From: Thermococcus sp.
GTDB lineage: Archaea > Methanobacteriota_B > Thermococci > Thermococcales > Thermococcaceae
Assembly (NCBI GenBank): GCA_015522395.1
Contig: WAMH01000172.1
Coordinates: 1-12,171 of the forward strand
DNA: 12,171 bases
Reading direction: 5' to 3'
Shown here: positions 1 to 6,354 of the stretch, in pieces
Layout: each line of letters starts with the position of its first letter
Position numbering within the stretch: the stretch's first letter is position 1
Position numbers and translations under genes: made by a program
Notes under the pieces: generated by a model
Seen by the model: the letters and a program-made list of their open reading frames with translations, nothing else
Database searches by the model: none
What the model was told of the DNA's origin: nothing

Positions 1-65
1 CCGCGCTTGATCAGGTCCTTTCTAACAACGTCGGGGTTTTCGCGGATGAGCTTTATATCGAGCAT
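1..65 (-). CDS. serS: Seryl-tRNA synthetase, N-terminal fragment (gene runs off the left edge)
   Basis: Read on the minus strand from the ATG at 65, the frame gives MLDIKLIRENPDVVRK and continues to the window edge. This is the typical opening of class II seryl-tRNA synthetase, whose N-terminal domain goes on to form the long coiled-coil arm that grips tRNA-Ser; the enzyme charges tRNA-Ser with serine in the cytoplasm. Only 21 complete codons are visible, so domains and catalytic motifs cannot be checked. The start is supported by a GGTGA ribosome binding site (complement of 71-75) five bases before the ATG and a TATA-like box further upstream. It is divergent from the AAA pseudogene at 171. 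The call rests on recognising this N-terminus, which is well conserved in Thermococcales. Confidence 0.85.
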   Translation of the reverse strand, partial: MLDIKLIRENPDVVRKDLIKR

Positions 66-96
66 AGCTTTCACCTGGGAGAGGAACGGCGGGGAC

Positions 97-105
97 TTTA
101 AAAAA
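97..105 (-). promoter_or_regulatory. TATA box of serS
   Basis: The minus strand reads TTTTTTAAA, about 36 bases ahead of the serS ATG at 65, with the GGTGA ribosome binding site in between. Spacing fits an archaeal promoter with a leader of roughly ten bases or more. Confidence 0.55.
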
Positions 106-141
106 GGTTTTGATGGCTACACAGCCACCTACACAAAACCG

Positions 142-149
142 ATTTAAGA
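142..149 (+). promoter_or_regulatory. TATA-like box of the AAA pseudogene
   Basis: ATTTAAGA preceded by an A-rich, BRE-like stretch. It lies 22-29 bases before the ATG at 171, so transcription would begin close to that codon (leaderless). The promoter appears intact although the gene behind it is broken. Confidence 0.4.
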
Positions 150-170
150 AACGGAAACCAAACCATAGCG

Positions 171-1041
171 ATGGGCATGAAGGCGCTTTACCTCAGCCTG
201 CTCAGGAAGTACGAGGAAGCCTACAGGGAGGCGCTGAGCGAGGGGAACGCGGAAAGAGCGCGCGTGTCGGCCCTCCAGTGCGCTGGACTTTTCAGAAAGC
301 TCGCCTCAGAAGACCTTCAGTTCTCGCACTACTACCTCGAGCAGGCCGCGGAGTGGGAGAAGCGGGCCAGGGAACCGGCGGTTTCTGGGGCGGTTCCTAA
401 AAGGCTCGGCGGGGAAGTGGAGAGGTAAAGGCGCTCATCCAGAGGACTGGAGTTTCATGGGATGGCGTTGGCGGGCTGAGGGAGGCGAAGAAGCTTTTGG
501 CCCAGACGGTTGGGGTTGCCCTCGCCCGCACTCCTAGATGGATGATGCGGCGAGACGCGTTTTGGCTTCGATCCTCAAGGAAATGGACGGCTTTAAGGAC
601 CCCTCTTTGGCTGGAAAGCATGTAGTAACCCTCGCCGCGACCAACGCGCCCTGGGACCTCGACGAGGCGGTTCTCTCGAGGCTTCCGATGAGGATCTACG
701 TCCCCCCTGCCCGGTGAGGGTGCCGCCGAAGAGATACTGCGCATTCACCTCCGCGGGATTCCTGTCGGGGTTAATCTAAAGGCGGTGGCCAGGTTAGCGG
801 TTAGGCAGCTCTACTCGGGGAGGGAGATAGCGAACCTCTGCTCGCTACCCTTCGCATGCTCGAGGAGATGAACCCGGAGCTTGGGGACCCAATCAGGGTA
901 GGCTCGATAGCGGGAAAAACGCTCACCACAAGGCCCCTTGAGGCGAGGGACTTCAACTACGCCTTCAGGAGGGTGAAGAGTCCCGTGAAGAGGGCGCTCC
1001 TCAAAAGATACGAAAAATGGGCAGAGGAGTACGGCGTTTAG
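171..1041 (+). pseudogene. Decayed AAA ATPase with MIT-like N-terminal domain
   Basis: Five reading-frame blocks together spell one AAA ATPase. Block 1 (171-about 424) is an intact helical N-terminus (LYLSLLRKYEEAYREAL, later HYYLEQAAEWEKRA) resembling an MIT domain, and stops at 428. Block 2 (425-about 536, frame shifted) is the start of the AAA module, VSWDGVGGLREAKKLL then TVGVALART. Block 3 (541-714) resumes only after Walker B: DDAARRVLASILKEMDGF, sensor 1 in LAATNAPWDLDEAV, then SRLPMRIYVPPA. A shift at 715 leads into EILRIHLRGIPVGVNL, and another near 843 into the C-terminal block MLEEMNPELGD to EEYGV (stop 1039-1041). Walker A and B are absent at the 536/541 junction; by comparison with the family I estimate about 90-100 residues lost. 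ATPase activity is therefore impossible. Block 1 alone could still be made as an 83-85 residue protein. The 3' end overlaps moeA tail to tail. The AAA assignment is firm; the MIT assignment is inferred from helical pattern and position. Confidence 0.85.
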
Positions 1042-2240
1042 CCGAAGAAAGTAACCTCAACCTCTTCTCCAGCCTCAAGTATCTCAACGTTCTCCGGAAC
1101 CTCGATGAAACCGTCTGCATTTACGAAGCTGGTAACCGCTCCGCTTCCTTTGAGTATCGGGACGGCTTTATTGCCCTCTATTCTAACTGGAAGGAACTGC
1201 CTCCTACCCTTAACCGAGAAGACCTTGTGGGCGAGCCTCTTCCTGACCCTCCTGACCTCGCTCTCCCTTCCGATGAGCTTCCTGAGAAGCGGAGCGACGA
1301 GTAGCGTGAAGTTCGTGAGGCAGCTCGTTGGATACCCAGGCAGGCCGAAGACGGGCTTTCCGTCGACTATTCCAATCACCGTCGGCTTGCCGGGCTGTAT
1401 TGCTATGCCGTGTATCTTAACCTCGCCAAGCTCCTCAACGATGGAGCTGGTTAAATCCCTCACGCCGCCGCTCGCGCCTCCGCTGAGGAGAACGATGTCG
1501 CAACATTCCAAACCTTTCTCTATGAGCGCCTTGAGGCTCTCGCGGTCGTCCCTCGCTATCCCGAGGAAGACCGCCTCCCCGCCAAGCTCCCTCACCGCAT
1601 CGGTTATGGCCCTGCCGTTGATGTCGTAGATCTTCCCGGGCGTGAGTTCCTCTCCGGGCGGGATTATCTCGCTGCCCGTGCTTATTACAGCCACCTTCGG
1701 CCTTCTGAAGACGGGAACCTCGGCCATGCCCACCGCCGATAGGAGTGCCGTCTCCTTGAAGGTCAGCCTCGTGCCCTTCCGCAGGAGGGGCTTGCCCTTT
1801 CCAATGTCCACGCCCGCTTTCATTACGCCCATCGCTGGATAGGCCGGCTTGAAGACTAAAATCTCATCCCCCACCCTCTCGACGTCCTCGAACTGGATTA
1901 CTGCATCGGTACCCTCTGGAAGGGGTGCACCTGTGGATATGTAAACCGCTTCGCCCCTTCCCGGCTTCAGGGCTGGGGCATCGCCCGCATGGACCTCGCC
2001 TATGACCTTCAGCCTCACAGGCTCGCTCTCGCTCGCCATGAACGTGTCCTCGGCTCTGAGGGCGTAGCCGTCAACCGTTGCCCTGTCAAAGGGAGGGACG
2101 TCGATGGGGGAAACTACATCCTCGGCCAAAACCCTGCCGAGCGCCTCTTCGAGGGGAACGCTCTCCACTTTAGGCTCGAGGGGAAACGAGCTGATAACCT
2201 CGAGTGCCTTCTCAAGGGGGACAACCTTAAGGAACGCCAT
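1038..2240 (-). CDS. moeA: Molybdopterin molybdenumtransferase MoeA (molybdenum/tungsten insertion)
   Basis: A 400-residue protein with full MoeA architecture. MoeA inserts molybdate, or in these archaea probably tungstate, into adenylylated molybdopterin in the cytoplasm; Thermococcales depend on tungsten enzymes such as aldehyde:ferredoxin oxidoreductases. Visible motifs: PPFDRATVDGYALRAEDT near 49-66 with the conserved Asp57, STGAPLPEGTDAV near 102-114, VDIGKGK near 144-150, the MogA-like fold beginning PKVAVISTGSE at 181-191, SGGASGGVRD at 253-262, QPGKP at 282-286 and GLPGYP at 299-304. Domain IV follows to the end. The SGG motif differs slightly from the common SGGVSxG form but keeps the terminal Asp. 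The start ATG at 2240 has GGTGAT a few bases upstream and a TATA box at 2271-2277. No other molybdopterin genes lie next to it. Its stop overlaps the AAA pseudogene by four bases. Confidence 0.95.
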   Translation of the reverse strand: MAFLKVVPLEKALEVISSFPLEPKVESVPLEEALGRVLAEDVVSPIDVPPFDRATVDGYALRAEDTFMASESEPVRLKVIGEVHAGDAPALKPGRGEAVYISTGAPLPEGTDAVIQFEDVERVGDEILVFKPAYPAMGVMKAGVDIGKGKPLLRKGTRLTFKETALLSAVGMAEVPVFRRPKVAVISTGSEIIPPGEELTPGKIYDINGRAITDAVRELGGEAVFLGIARDDRESLKALIEKGLECCDIVLLSGGASGGVRDLTSSIVEELGEVKIHGIAIQPGKPTVIGIVDGKPVFGLPGYPTSCLTNFTLLVAPLLRKLIGRESEVRRVRKRLAHKVFSVKGRRQFLPVRIEGNKAVPILKGSGAVTSFVNADGFIEVPENVEILEAGEEVEVTFFG

Positions 2241-2270
2241 TCCATCACCCTGAGAAAAGAGGTGGGTTTT

Positions 2271-2277
2271 CTATAAA
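2271..2277 (-). promoter_or_regulatory. TATA box of moeA
   Basis: The minus strand reads TTTATAG, 31 bases ahead of the moeA ATG at 2240. The GGTGAT ribosome binding site (complement of 2244-2249) lies between. This 134-base gap between moeA and the small acidic gene holds nothing else that I can support. Confidence 0.5.
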
Positions 2278-2374
2278 TGGGTTGCGTAAGCGAAGGTGTT
2301 TACATGGGAGTCATTATCCCGACAAAGATTTCTCGTGGAGAATAATTCAAACAGTCCATGATAAAAGCCGGAGC

Positions 2375-2530
2375 TCACCACTCGTCGTCCTCGTCCCAGT
2401 CCTCGTCTTCCCACTCTTCTTCCCAGACGTCCTCAAAATCATCCTCGTCAAGCTCCCACTCGTCCTCAAGGGGTTCCTCCTCAAACTCCTCAAATTCATC
2501 AACTTTCTTCCTTTTCCTGGGAGGCTCCAT
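2375..2530 (-). CDS. Small, extremely acidic, tryptophan-rich protein (51 aa)
   Basis: The minus frame from ATG 2530 to TGA at 2375 encodes 51 residues and is easily missed because of its size. It starts MEPPRKRKKVDEF: a short basic patch (residues 5-9) followed by a tail in which 30 of the remaining residues are Glu or Asp, spaced by five Trp (25, 36, 40, 45, 51), three Phe and two Leu. The C-terminus is WDEDDEW. No known domain is recognised. Evidence for a real gene is a TATA box TTTATAAG with a purine-rich BRE just upstream (complement of 2562-2580), a GGGGAT ribosome binding site (2535-2540) four bases before the ATG, and an opposite-strand reading that would be an implausible poly-serine protein. 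The composition suggests a disordered partner of basic proteins, DNA-binding proteins or metal ions; this is inference. It is transcribed divergently from the RuvC-like gene. Confidence 0.75.
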   Translation of the reverse strand: MEPPRKRKKVDEFEEFEEEPLEDEWELDEDDFEDVWEEEWEDEDWDEDDEW

Positions 2531-2561
2531 CCGTATCCCCGGTTCTACTCCGCTGGAAGAA

Positions 2562-2580
2562 CTTATAAACTTTTTTCCAC
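2562..2580 (-). promoter_or_regulatory. BRE/TATA promoter of the small acidic gene
   Basis: The minus strand has a purine-rich BRE (GGAAAAAAG) followed by TTTATAAG at 2562-2569, 32 bases before the ATG at 2530. It is one of the clearest promoters in the window and is a main reason to accept the short gene. Confidence 0.65.
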
Positions 2581-2625
2581 CGTGAGGAGGGCTTCAGGGC
2601 TCTTATTTTCAAATGGGCGGCTTTG

Positions 2626-2640
2626 GAAAGGTTTTTAATT
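2626..2640 (+). promoter_or_regulatory. BRE/TATA promoter of the RuvC-like/CDC48 unit
   Basis: GAAAGG followed by TTTTTAATT at 2632-2640. The distance to the ATG at 2661 (about 25 bases from the box centre) puts the transcription start on or next to that codon, and no ribosome binding site is visible, so a leaderless transcript is likely. The same GAAAGG+TTTTAA layout occurs ahead of acdA. Confidence 0.6.
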
Positions 2641-2660
2641 CACCACTCCGATCAACTATC

Positions 2661-3413
2661 ATGAGGGTGGCGATAGTAACTAGAAACGCGAGGGCCTACT
2701 ACCGTGCCGCAAAGGTCCTGAAGGAGTACGGGATCCCGTTTCACAGTGCCTGCCCGGGAGAGGAGCTCCCCCTGGACGTGGAAGCCGTTCTGACCTCCAG
2801 GGAGGAATACAGAGAGGTAGAGTTTCCGGTCAAGGTTGTTATCGGGGAAAACTTCGTGGACGAGCTCCTGAGAAAGCTCAACGGGACCGGACGTGCCGGG
2901 AGGATTTACATAGCGATTGACCCCGGTGAAAGGCCGGGGGTGAGCGTCATAGCCGACAACCGCGTGCTTGAGGTCTACCACCTGAGCAGCCCCAGGGACG
3001 TGGAGACGATAGTGGGACTCCTCAATAAGTATCCGGACGCGAGGATAAAGATAGGTCACGGGGCCAAGAGGCAGAGGGCCCTCATGCTCCGGGCACTGGG
3101 GGAAGTCCTCGGATACGATTATCCCCTTATAGTCGTGAACGAGAGGAGAACCACCCCCAAGGTCAGCGGACTGGACGTTTCACAGGTTCAGGACATAGTC
3201 GCGGCCATAAACATCGGCCTCCGCGAGGGGAGGGAAACGAGCATAGCTGCCCTCCTCAACGTTGGTGAGCCTACTAAGCGCGAGATCGAATACATAAAGA
3301 GGAGGAGCCGCGAGCTCAGCGGAAACATTACGATATCGTCCAGACTGGCTAGAGAGGTGGCCCTGGGAAACCTCACGCTTGAGGAGGCAATAGAGAGACA
3401 GGGGATGGGTTGA
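2661..3413 (+). CDS. Putative RNase H/RuvC-fold protein upstream of CDC48
   Basis: A 250-residue cytoplasmic protein of a family I know only as conserved in Thermococcales without a settled function. The N-terminal part (1-75, MRVAIVTRNARAYYRAAKVL) looks like a small alpha/beta domain. The central part has a RuvC/YqgF-like pattern: a first strand IYIAIDPGERPGVSV with Asp87, a later strand LIVVNERRTTP with Glu161, and a helix VQDIVAAINIGLREG with Asp178. That spacing of Asp, Glu and Asp matches the metal-binding triad of RNase H-fold nucleases. The C-terminus (SSRLAREVALGNLTLEEAIERQ) may be a small helical domain. The open frame extends to 2613, but the TATA box at 2632-2640 rules out that start; ATG 2661 is chosen. 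The stop is one base from the CDC48 ATG, so the two are cotranscribed. The nuclease role is inferred from motifs only. Confidence 0.85.
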   Translation: MRVAIVTRNARAYYRAAKVLKEYGIPFHSACPGEELPLDVEAVLTSREEYREVEFPVKVVIGENFVDELLRKLNGTGRAGRIYIAIDPGERPGVSVIADNRVLEVYHLSSPRDVETIVGLLNKYPDARIKIGHGAKRQRALMLRALGEVLGYDYPLIVVNERRTTPKVSGLDVSQVQDIVAAINIGLREGRETSIAALLNVGEPTKREIEYIKRRSRELSGNITISSRLAREVALGNLTLEEAIERQGMG

Positions 3414-3414
3414 G

Positions 3415-5928
3415 ATGATATTCGGTAAAGGAGACGAGAGGTATGAGAAGATCAAGCTTCGCGTTGCAGAGGCCCTGAAGAGGGATGTAGGAAGGGGCAT
3501 AGTCCGCTTCGATAAGAAGTACCAGAAACAGCTCGGGGTCGAGCCCGGCGACATAGTTGAACTCATAGGCGAACGCTCCACCGCGGCGATCGTTGCCAAT
3601 CCCCATCCGGACGACAAGGGACTTGACATAATAAGGATGGACGGATACATCAGGAGGAACGCGGGGGTAAGCATAGGTGATTACGTTACCGTTGCCAAGG
3701 CGGAGGTTCAGGAGGCCAAGAAAGTCGTTCTGGCCCCTGCCCAGAAGGGAGTCTTCATACAGCTCCCAGGCGACATGGTGAAGGGTAACCTTCTCGGCAG
3801 ACCCGTGGTCAAAGGAGACCTTGTCGTGGCAAGTAACAGGAGTGAAAACTACTACGGAGGCTCTCCCTTTGATGAGCTGATCAGGGGGCTCTTTGAGGCC
3901 ATGCCTCTCGGCTTCGGTGAGCTCAAGTTCGTAGTGGTCAGTACCGTTCCCAAGGGCATAGTTCAGATAACCTACAACACCGAGGTGGAGGTTCTCCCTC
4001 AGGCCGTTGAGGTGCGCGAGGAGGCCATCCCGGAGGTAACCTATGAGGACATAGGTGGCCTGAGCGACGCCATCCAGAAAATCCGCGAGATGGTCGAACT
4101 TCCGCTTAAGCATCCCGAGCTGTTCGAGCGCCTTGGAATCGAGCCACCGAAGGGAGTTCTCCTCTACGGCCCGCCCGGAACCGGTAAGACTCTGCTAGCA
4201 AAGGCCGTAGCGAACGAGGCCAACGCTCACTTCATAGCGATAAACGGACCGGAGATAATGAGCAAGTTCTACGGAGAGAGCGAGGAAAGGCTTAGGGAGA
4301 TATTCAAGGAAGCTGAGGATAACGCCCCCGCGATAATCTTCATCGACGAGATCGACGCGATAGCGCCAAAGAGGGAGGAAGTGGTTGGAGAGGTCGAGAA
4401 GCGTGTTGTGAGTCAGCTGCTGACTTTAATGGACGGTCTCAAGAGCCGCGGAAAGGTCATCGTCATAGCGGCCACCAACAGGCCTGACGCCATTGACCCG
4501 GCACTGAGGAGGCCGGGACGCTTTGACAGGGAGATAGAGGTCGGTGTTCCGGACAAGGGGGGCAGGAAGGAGATACTCCAGATACACACGAGAAGCATGC
4601 CCTTAGAACCGGACTACGACAAGGCAGCCGTACTGAAGGTCCTTGAGGAACTGAAGAAGCGCGGTTCACCCAACAGTGGAAAGCTGGAGGAACTCATCGA
4701 GGCCGTGAAGAACGCCAGGGACGAGAACGAGATAAAGGATGCCCTGAAGAAGGAGAGCGAGCTCTACGCAGAGGTAAGGGCGAGGCTGATCGACAGGATG
4801 CTCGAGGAGATAGCCGAGGTTACGCACGGTTTCGTCGGTGCTGATTTGGCAGCGCTGGCCAGAGAGGCCGCGATGGTCGTCCTGAGGAGGTTAATCAAGG
4901 AGGGCAAGGTGAGTCCGGAGCACGAGAGGATCCCCCCGGAGGTCCTTCAGGAACTTCGCGTCAGGAAGTCCGACTTCTACGAGGCACTGAAGATGGTCGA
5001 GCCTTCGGCACTCAGAGAGGTGCTCATAGAGATTCCCAACGTCCGGTGGGATGACATAGGCGGGCTGGAAAACATAAAAGAGGAGCTCCGCGAAGCTGTG
5101 GAGTGGCCACTCAAGTACCCCAAGGCGTTCCAAAGGCTTGGAATCGAGCCGCCGAAGGGAGTTCTCCTCTACGGCCCGCCCGGAACCGGTAAGACTCTGC
5201 TAGCAAAGGCCGTAGCGAACGAGAGCAGCGCCAACTTCATAGGCATCCGCGGGCCGGAAGTGCTGAGCAAGTGGGTCGGCGAGAGCGAGAAGAGGGTGAG
5301 GGAGATATTCCGCAAAGCTAGACAGGCGGCTCCGACGGTGATCTTCATCGACGAGATCGACGCAATTGCACCCGCCAGGGGCGCCGAAGGTAACCACGTC
5401 ACGGACAGACTCATCAACCAGCTCCTGACGGAGATGGATGGAATAGAAAGGAACAGCGGTGTTGTCGTCATAGCGGCCACCAACAGGCCGGACATCCTAG
5501 ATCCCGCCCTGCTCAGGCCGGGAAGGTTCGACAGGCTGATACTCGTTCCAGCGCCAGACGAGAAGGTTCGCCTTGAGATACTGAAGGTGCACACGAGACG
5601 CGTGCCGCTCGCGGAGGACGTTGACCTGAGGGAACTCGCAAAGAAGACGGAAGGCTACTCCGGGGCCGATCTGGAGGCACTGGTCAGGGAAGCCGCTTTG
5701 ACGGCGATGCGCAGGATAATGGCAGAGCTTCCAGCTGAGGTCGTGGAGGGGGAGAGCGAGGAGTTCCTTGAGAGGCTGAAGGTGTCAAAGCGGGACTTCG
5801 AGGCAGCCTTTAAGAAGGTGCGCCCGAGCATAACGCCCTACATGGTCGAGTACTACAGGAACTTTGAGGAGAACAGAAAGAGAACCGCCAGGGAGAAAGC
5901 TGGGGGACCGGACTACTACACCTTCTGA
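3415..5928 (+). CDS. CDC48/VCP/VAT-type AAA+ unfoldase with tandem ATPase rings
   Basis: An 837-residue type II AAA ATPase that forms hexamers, unfolds proteins and in archaea can feed the 20S proteasome. Residues 1-200 are the double-psi-barrel and beta-clam N-domain. D1: Walker A GPPGTGKT 252-259, Walker B IIFIDE 307-312, pore loop KFYG 284-287, sensor Asn355, arginine fingers Arg366/Arg369. D2: Walker A 587-594, pore loop KWVG 619-622, Walker B 642-647, Asn690, Arg701/Arg704. All catalytic residues are present. Compared with D2, D1 carries about 60 extra residues (roughly 403-462), mostly charged helix, between the HTRSMPLEPD strand and the HGFVGADL helix; this explains most of its length over the 745-residue Thermoplasma VAT. 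The C-terminus ends DYYTF, not a strict HbYX proteasome motif. The start ATG follows the upstream stop by one base (translational coupling). Walker-A DNA of D1 and D2 is almost identical. Confidence 0.97.
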   Translation: MIFGKGDERYEKIKLRVAEALKRDVGRGIVRFDKKYQKQLGVEPGDIVELIGERSTAAIVANPHPDDKGLDIIRMDGYIRRNAGVSIGDYVTVAKAEVQEAKKVVLAPAQKGVFIQLPGDMVKGNLLGRPVVKGDLVVASNRSENYYGGSPFDELIRGLFEAMPLGFGELKFVVVSTVPKGIVQITYNTEVEVLPQAVEVREEAIPEVTYEDIGGLSDAIQKIREMVELPLKHPELFERLGIEPPKGVLLYGPPGTGKTLLAKAVANEANAHFIAINGPEIMSKFYGESEERLREIFKEAEDNAPAIIFIDEIDAIAPKREEVVGEVEKRVVSQLLTLMDGLKSRGKVIVIAATNRPDAIDPALRRPGRFDREIEVGVPDKGGRKEILQIHTRSMPLEPDYDKAAVLKVLEELKKRGSPNSGKLEELIEAVKNARDENEIKDALKKESELYAEVRARLIDRMLEEIAEVTHGFVGADLAALAREAAMVVLRRLIKEGKVSPEHERIPPEVLQELRVRKSDFYEALKMVEPSALREVLIEIPNVRWDDIGGLENIKEELREAVEWPLKYPKAFQRLGIEPPKGVLLYGPPGTGKTLLAKAVANESSANFIGIRGPEVLSKWVGESEKRVREIFRKARQAAPTVIFIDEIDAIAPARGAEGNHVTDRLINQLLTEMDGIERNSGVVVIAATNRPDILDPALLRPGRFDRLILVPAPDEKVRLEILKVHTRRVPLAEDVDLRELAKKTEGYSGADLEALVREAALTAMRRIMAELPAEVVEGESEEFLERLKVSKRDFEAAFKKVRPSITPYMVEYYRNFEENRKRTAREKAGGPDYYTF
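4132..4218 (+). repeat. Intragenic repeat, copy 1 (D1 Walker A region of CDC48)
   Basis: These 87 bases match 5137-5223 with a single difference (A at 4146, G at 5151). The last 72 bases are identical, including all silent codon positions. The segment encodes LGIEPPKGVLLYGPPG and onward through the Walker A helix to ANE. Confidence 0.95.
5137..5223 (+). repeat. Intragenic repeat, copy 2 (D2 Walker A region of CDC48)
   Basis: Partner of 4132-4218, with one mismatch in 87 bases. Shorter perfect matches of about 23-25 bases also link the Walker B regions (near 4338 and 5341) and the sensor 1 regions (near 4459 and 5466). The flanks diverge normally. Confidence 0.95.
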
Positions 5929-5942
5929 CCCCCTTTCAATTC

Positions 5943-5958
5943 GGAAAAAGTTTTATAC
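5943..5958 (+). promoter_or_regulatory. BRE/TATA promoter of the PRC-barrel gene
   Basis: GGAAAAAG followed by TTTTATAC (5951-5958). Transcription would start near 5980, giving a leader of about 24 bases that carries the GAGGGTGG ribosome binding site at 5991-5998. It places the PRC-barrel gene in its own transcription unit rather than behind CDC48. Confidence 0.65.
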
Positions 5959-6003
5959 GTTGATGCCCAAGGGGTTACACGATTAAACCGGAGGGTGGCG
6001 AAG

Positions 6004-6354
6004 ATGGTCAAGGTAATGGCCTCAAAGCTTAGGGACGTTGAGCTTATTACCGACACTGGTGTGAGACTCGGATGGGTCTACGACCTCAGTTTCGACGAGG
6101 AAACCGGGGATATCCTGGTCATAGTAGCGGAGCCGGACGAGGATCTCGACACGAGCGAGTTTGTTACCGACCACGAGGGGCTCCTTCTCGTCCCGGTCAG
6201 CGCCGTGAAGAGCATCGGGGAGGTTATAATCATCGACTCAACGAAGCTGGCGGTAAAATCCAAGCTCAGAAAACCCACGGCAATAAAGAAGGGTGTTGAG
6301 GGGCCGGGACACCCTCCAGAGCGCCCAAAGCCCCCGAGGGAGGGTGGACTCTAG
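6004..6354 (+). CDS. PRC-barrel domain protein
   Basis: A 116-residue cytoplasmic protein. Residues 4-85 form a single PRC-barrel: SKLRDVELITDTGVRLGWVYDL, then an acidic turn FDEETGDILVIVAEPDEDLD, and VPVSAVKSIGEVIIID. PRC-barrels are small beta-barrels used as protein-binding adaptors; in archaea single-domain forms include the CdpB proteins that partner SepF in cell division, and others linked to RNA handling. Which applies here cannot be told from sequence. A proline-rich, charged tail (GPGHPPERPKPPREGG, about 100-115) follows the barrel and is probably flexible. An in-frame GTG at 5995 would add three residues, but the GAGGGTGG ribosome binding site overlaps it and sits five bases from ATG 6004, so that ATG is the start. 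Its stop overlaps that of the phosphoesterase gene by four bases. Confidence 0.9.
   Translation: MVKVMASKLRDVELITDTGVRLGWVYDLSFDEETGDILVIVAEPDEDLDTSEFVTDHEGLLLVPVSAVKSIGEVIIIDSTKLAVKSKLRKPTAIKKGVEGPGHPPERPKPPREGGL

Noticed and set aside
397..744. Minus-strand 115-residue open frame opposite the pseudogene
   Set aside because: The plus strand clearly encodes AAA ATPase remnants here, and the minus frame shows no known motif or start signals.
1105..1629. Plus-strand 174-residue open frame opposite moeA
   Set aside because: It is rich in Leu/Ser/Pro, as expected for antisense of a GC-rich gene, and lies wholly within MoeA coding sequence.
2241..2374. Possible small gene starting at the ATG near 2304 in the gap after moeA
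   Set aside because: The frame has no ribosome binding site or TATA box and runs into the antisense of the acidic gene; the translated part resembles nothing known.
2358..2585. Plus-strand poly-serine open frame
   Set aside because: It is the mirror of the acidic gene: GAG/GAC/GAA codons on the minus strand read as TC-rich serine codons on the plus strand. It has no ribosome binding site or promoter of its own.
3373..4113. Minus-strand 246-residue open frame opposite CDC48
   Set aside because: It is a long shadow of a GC-rich conserved gene. The plus strand has complete family identity throughout.
4132..5223. CDC48 repeat as a CRISPR or mobile-element repeat
   Set aside because: There are only two copies, both within conserved ATP-binding coding sequence of one gene and in frame, so it is an intragenic duplication.
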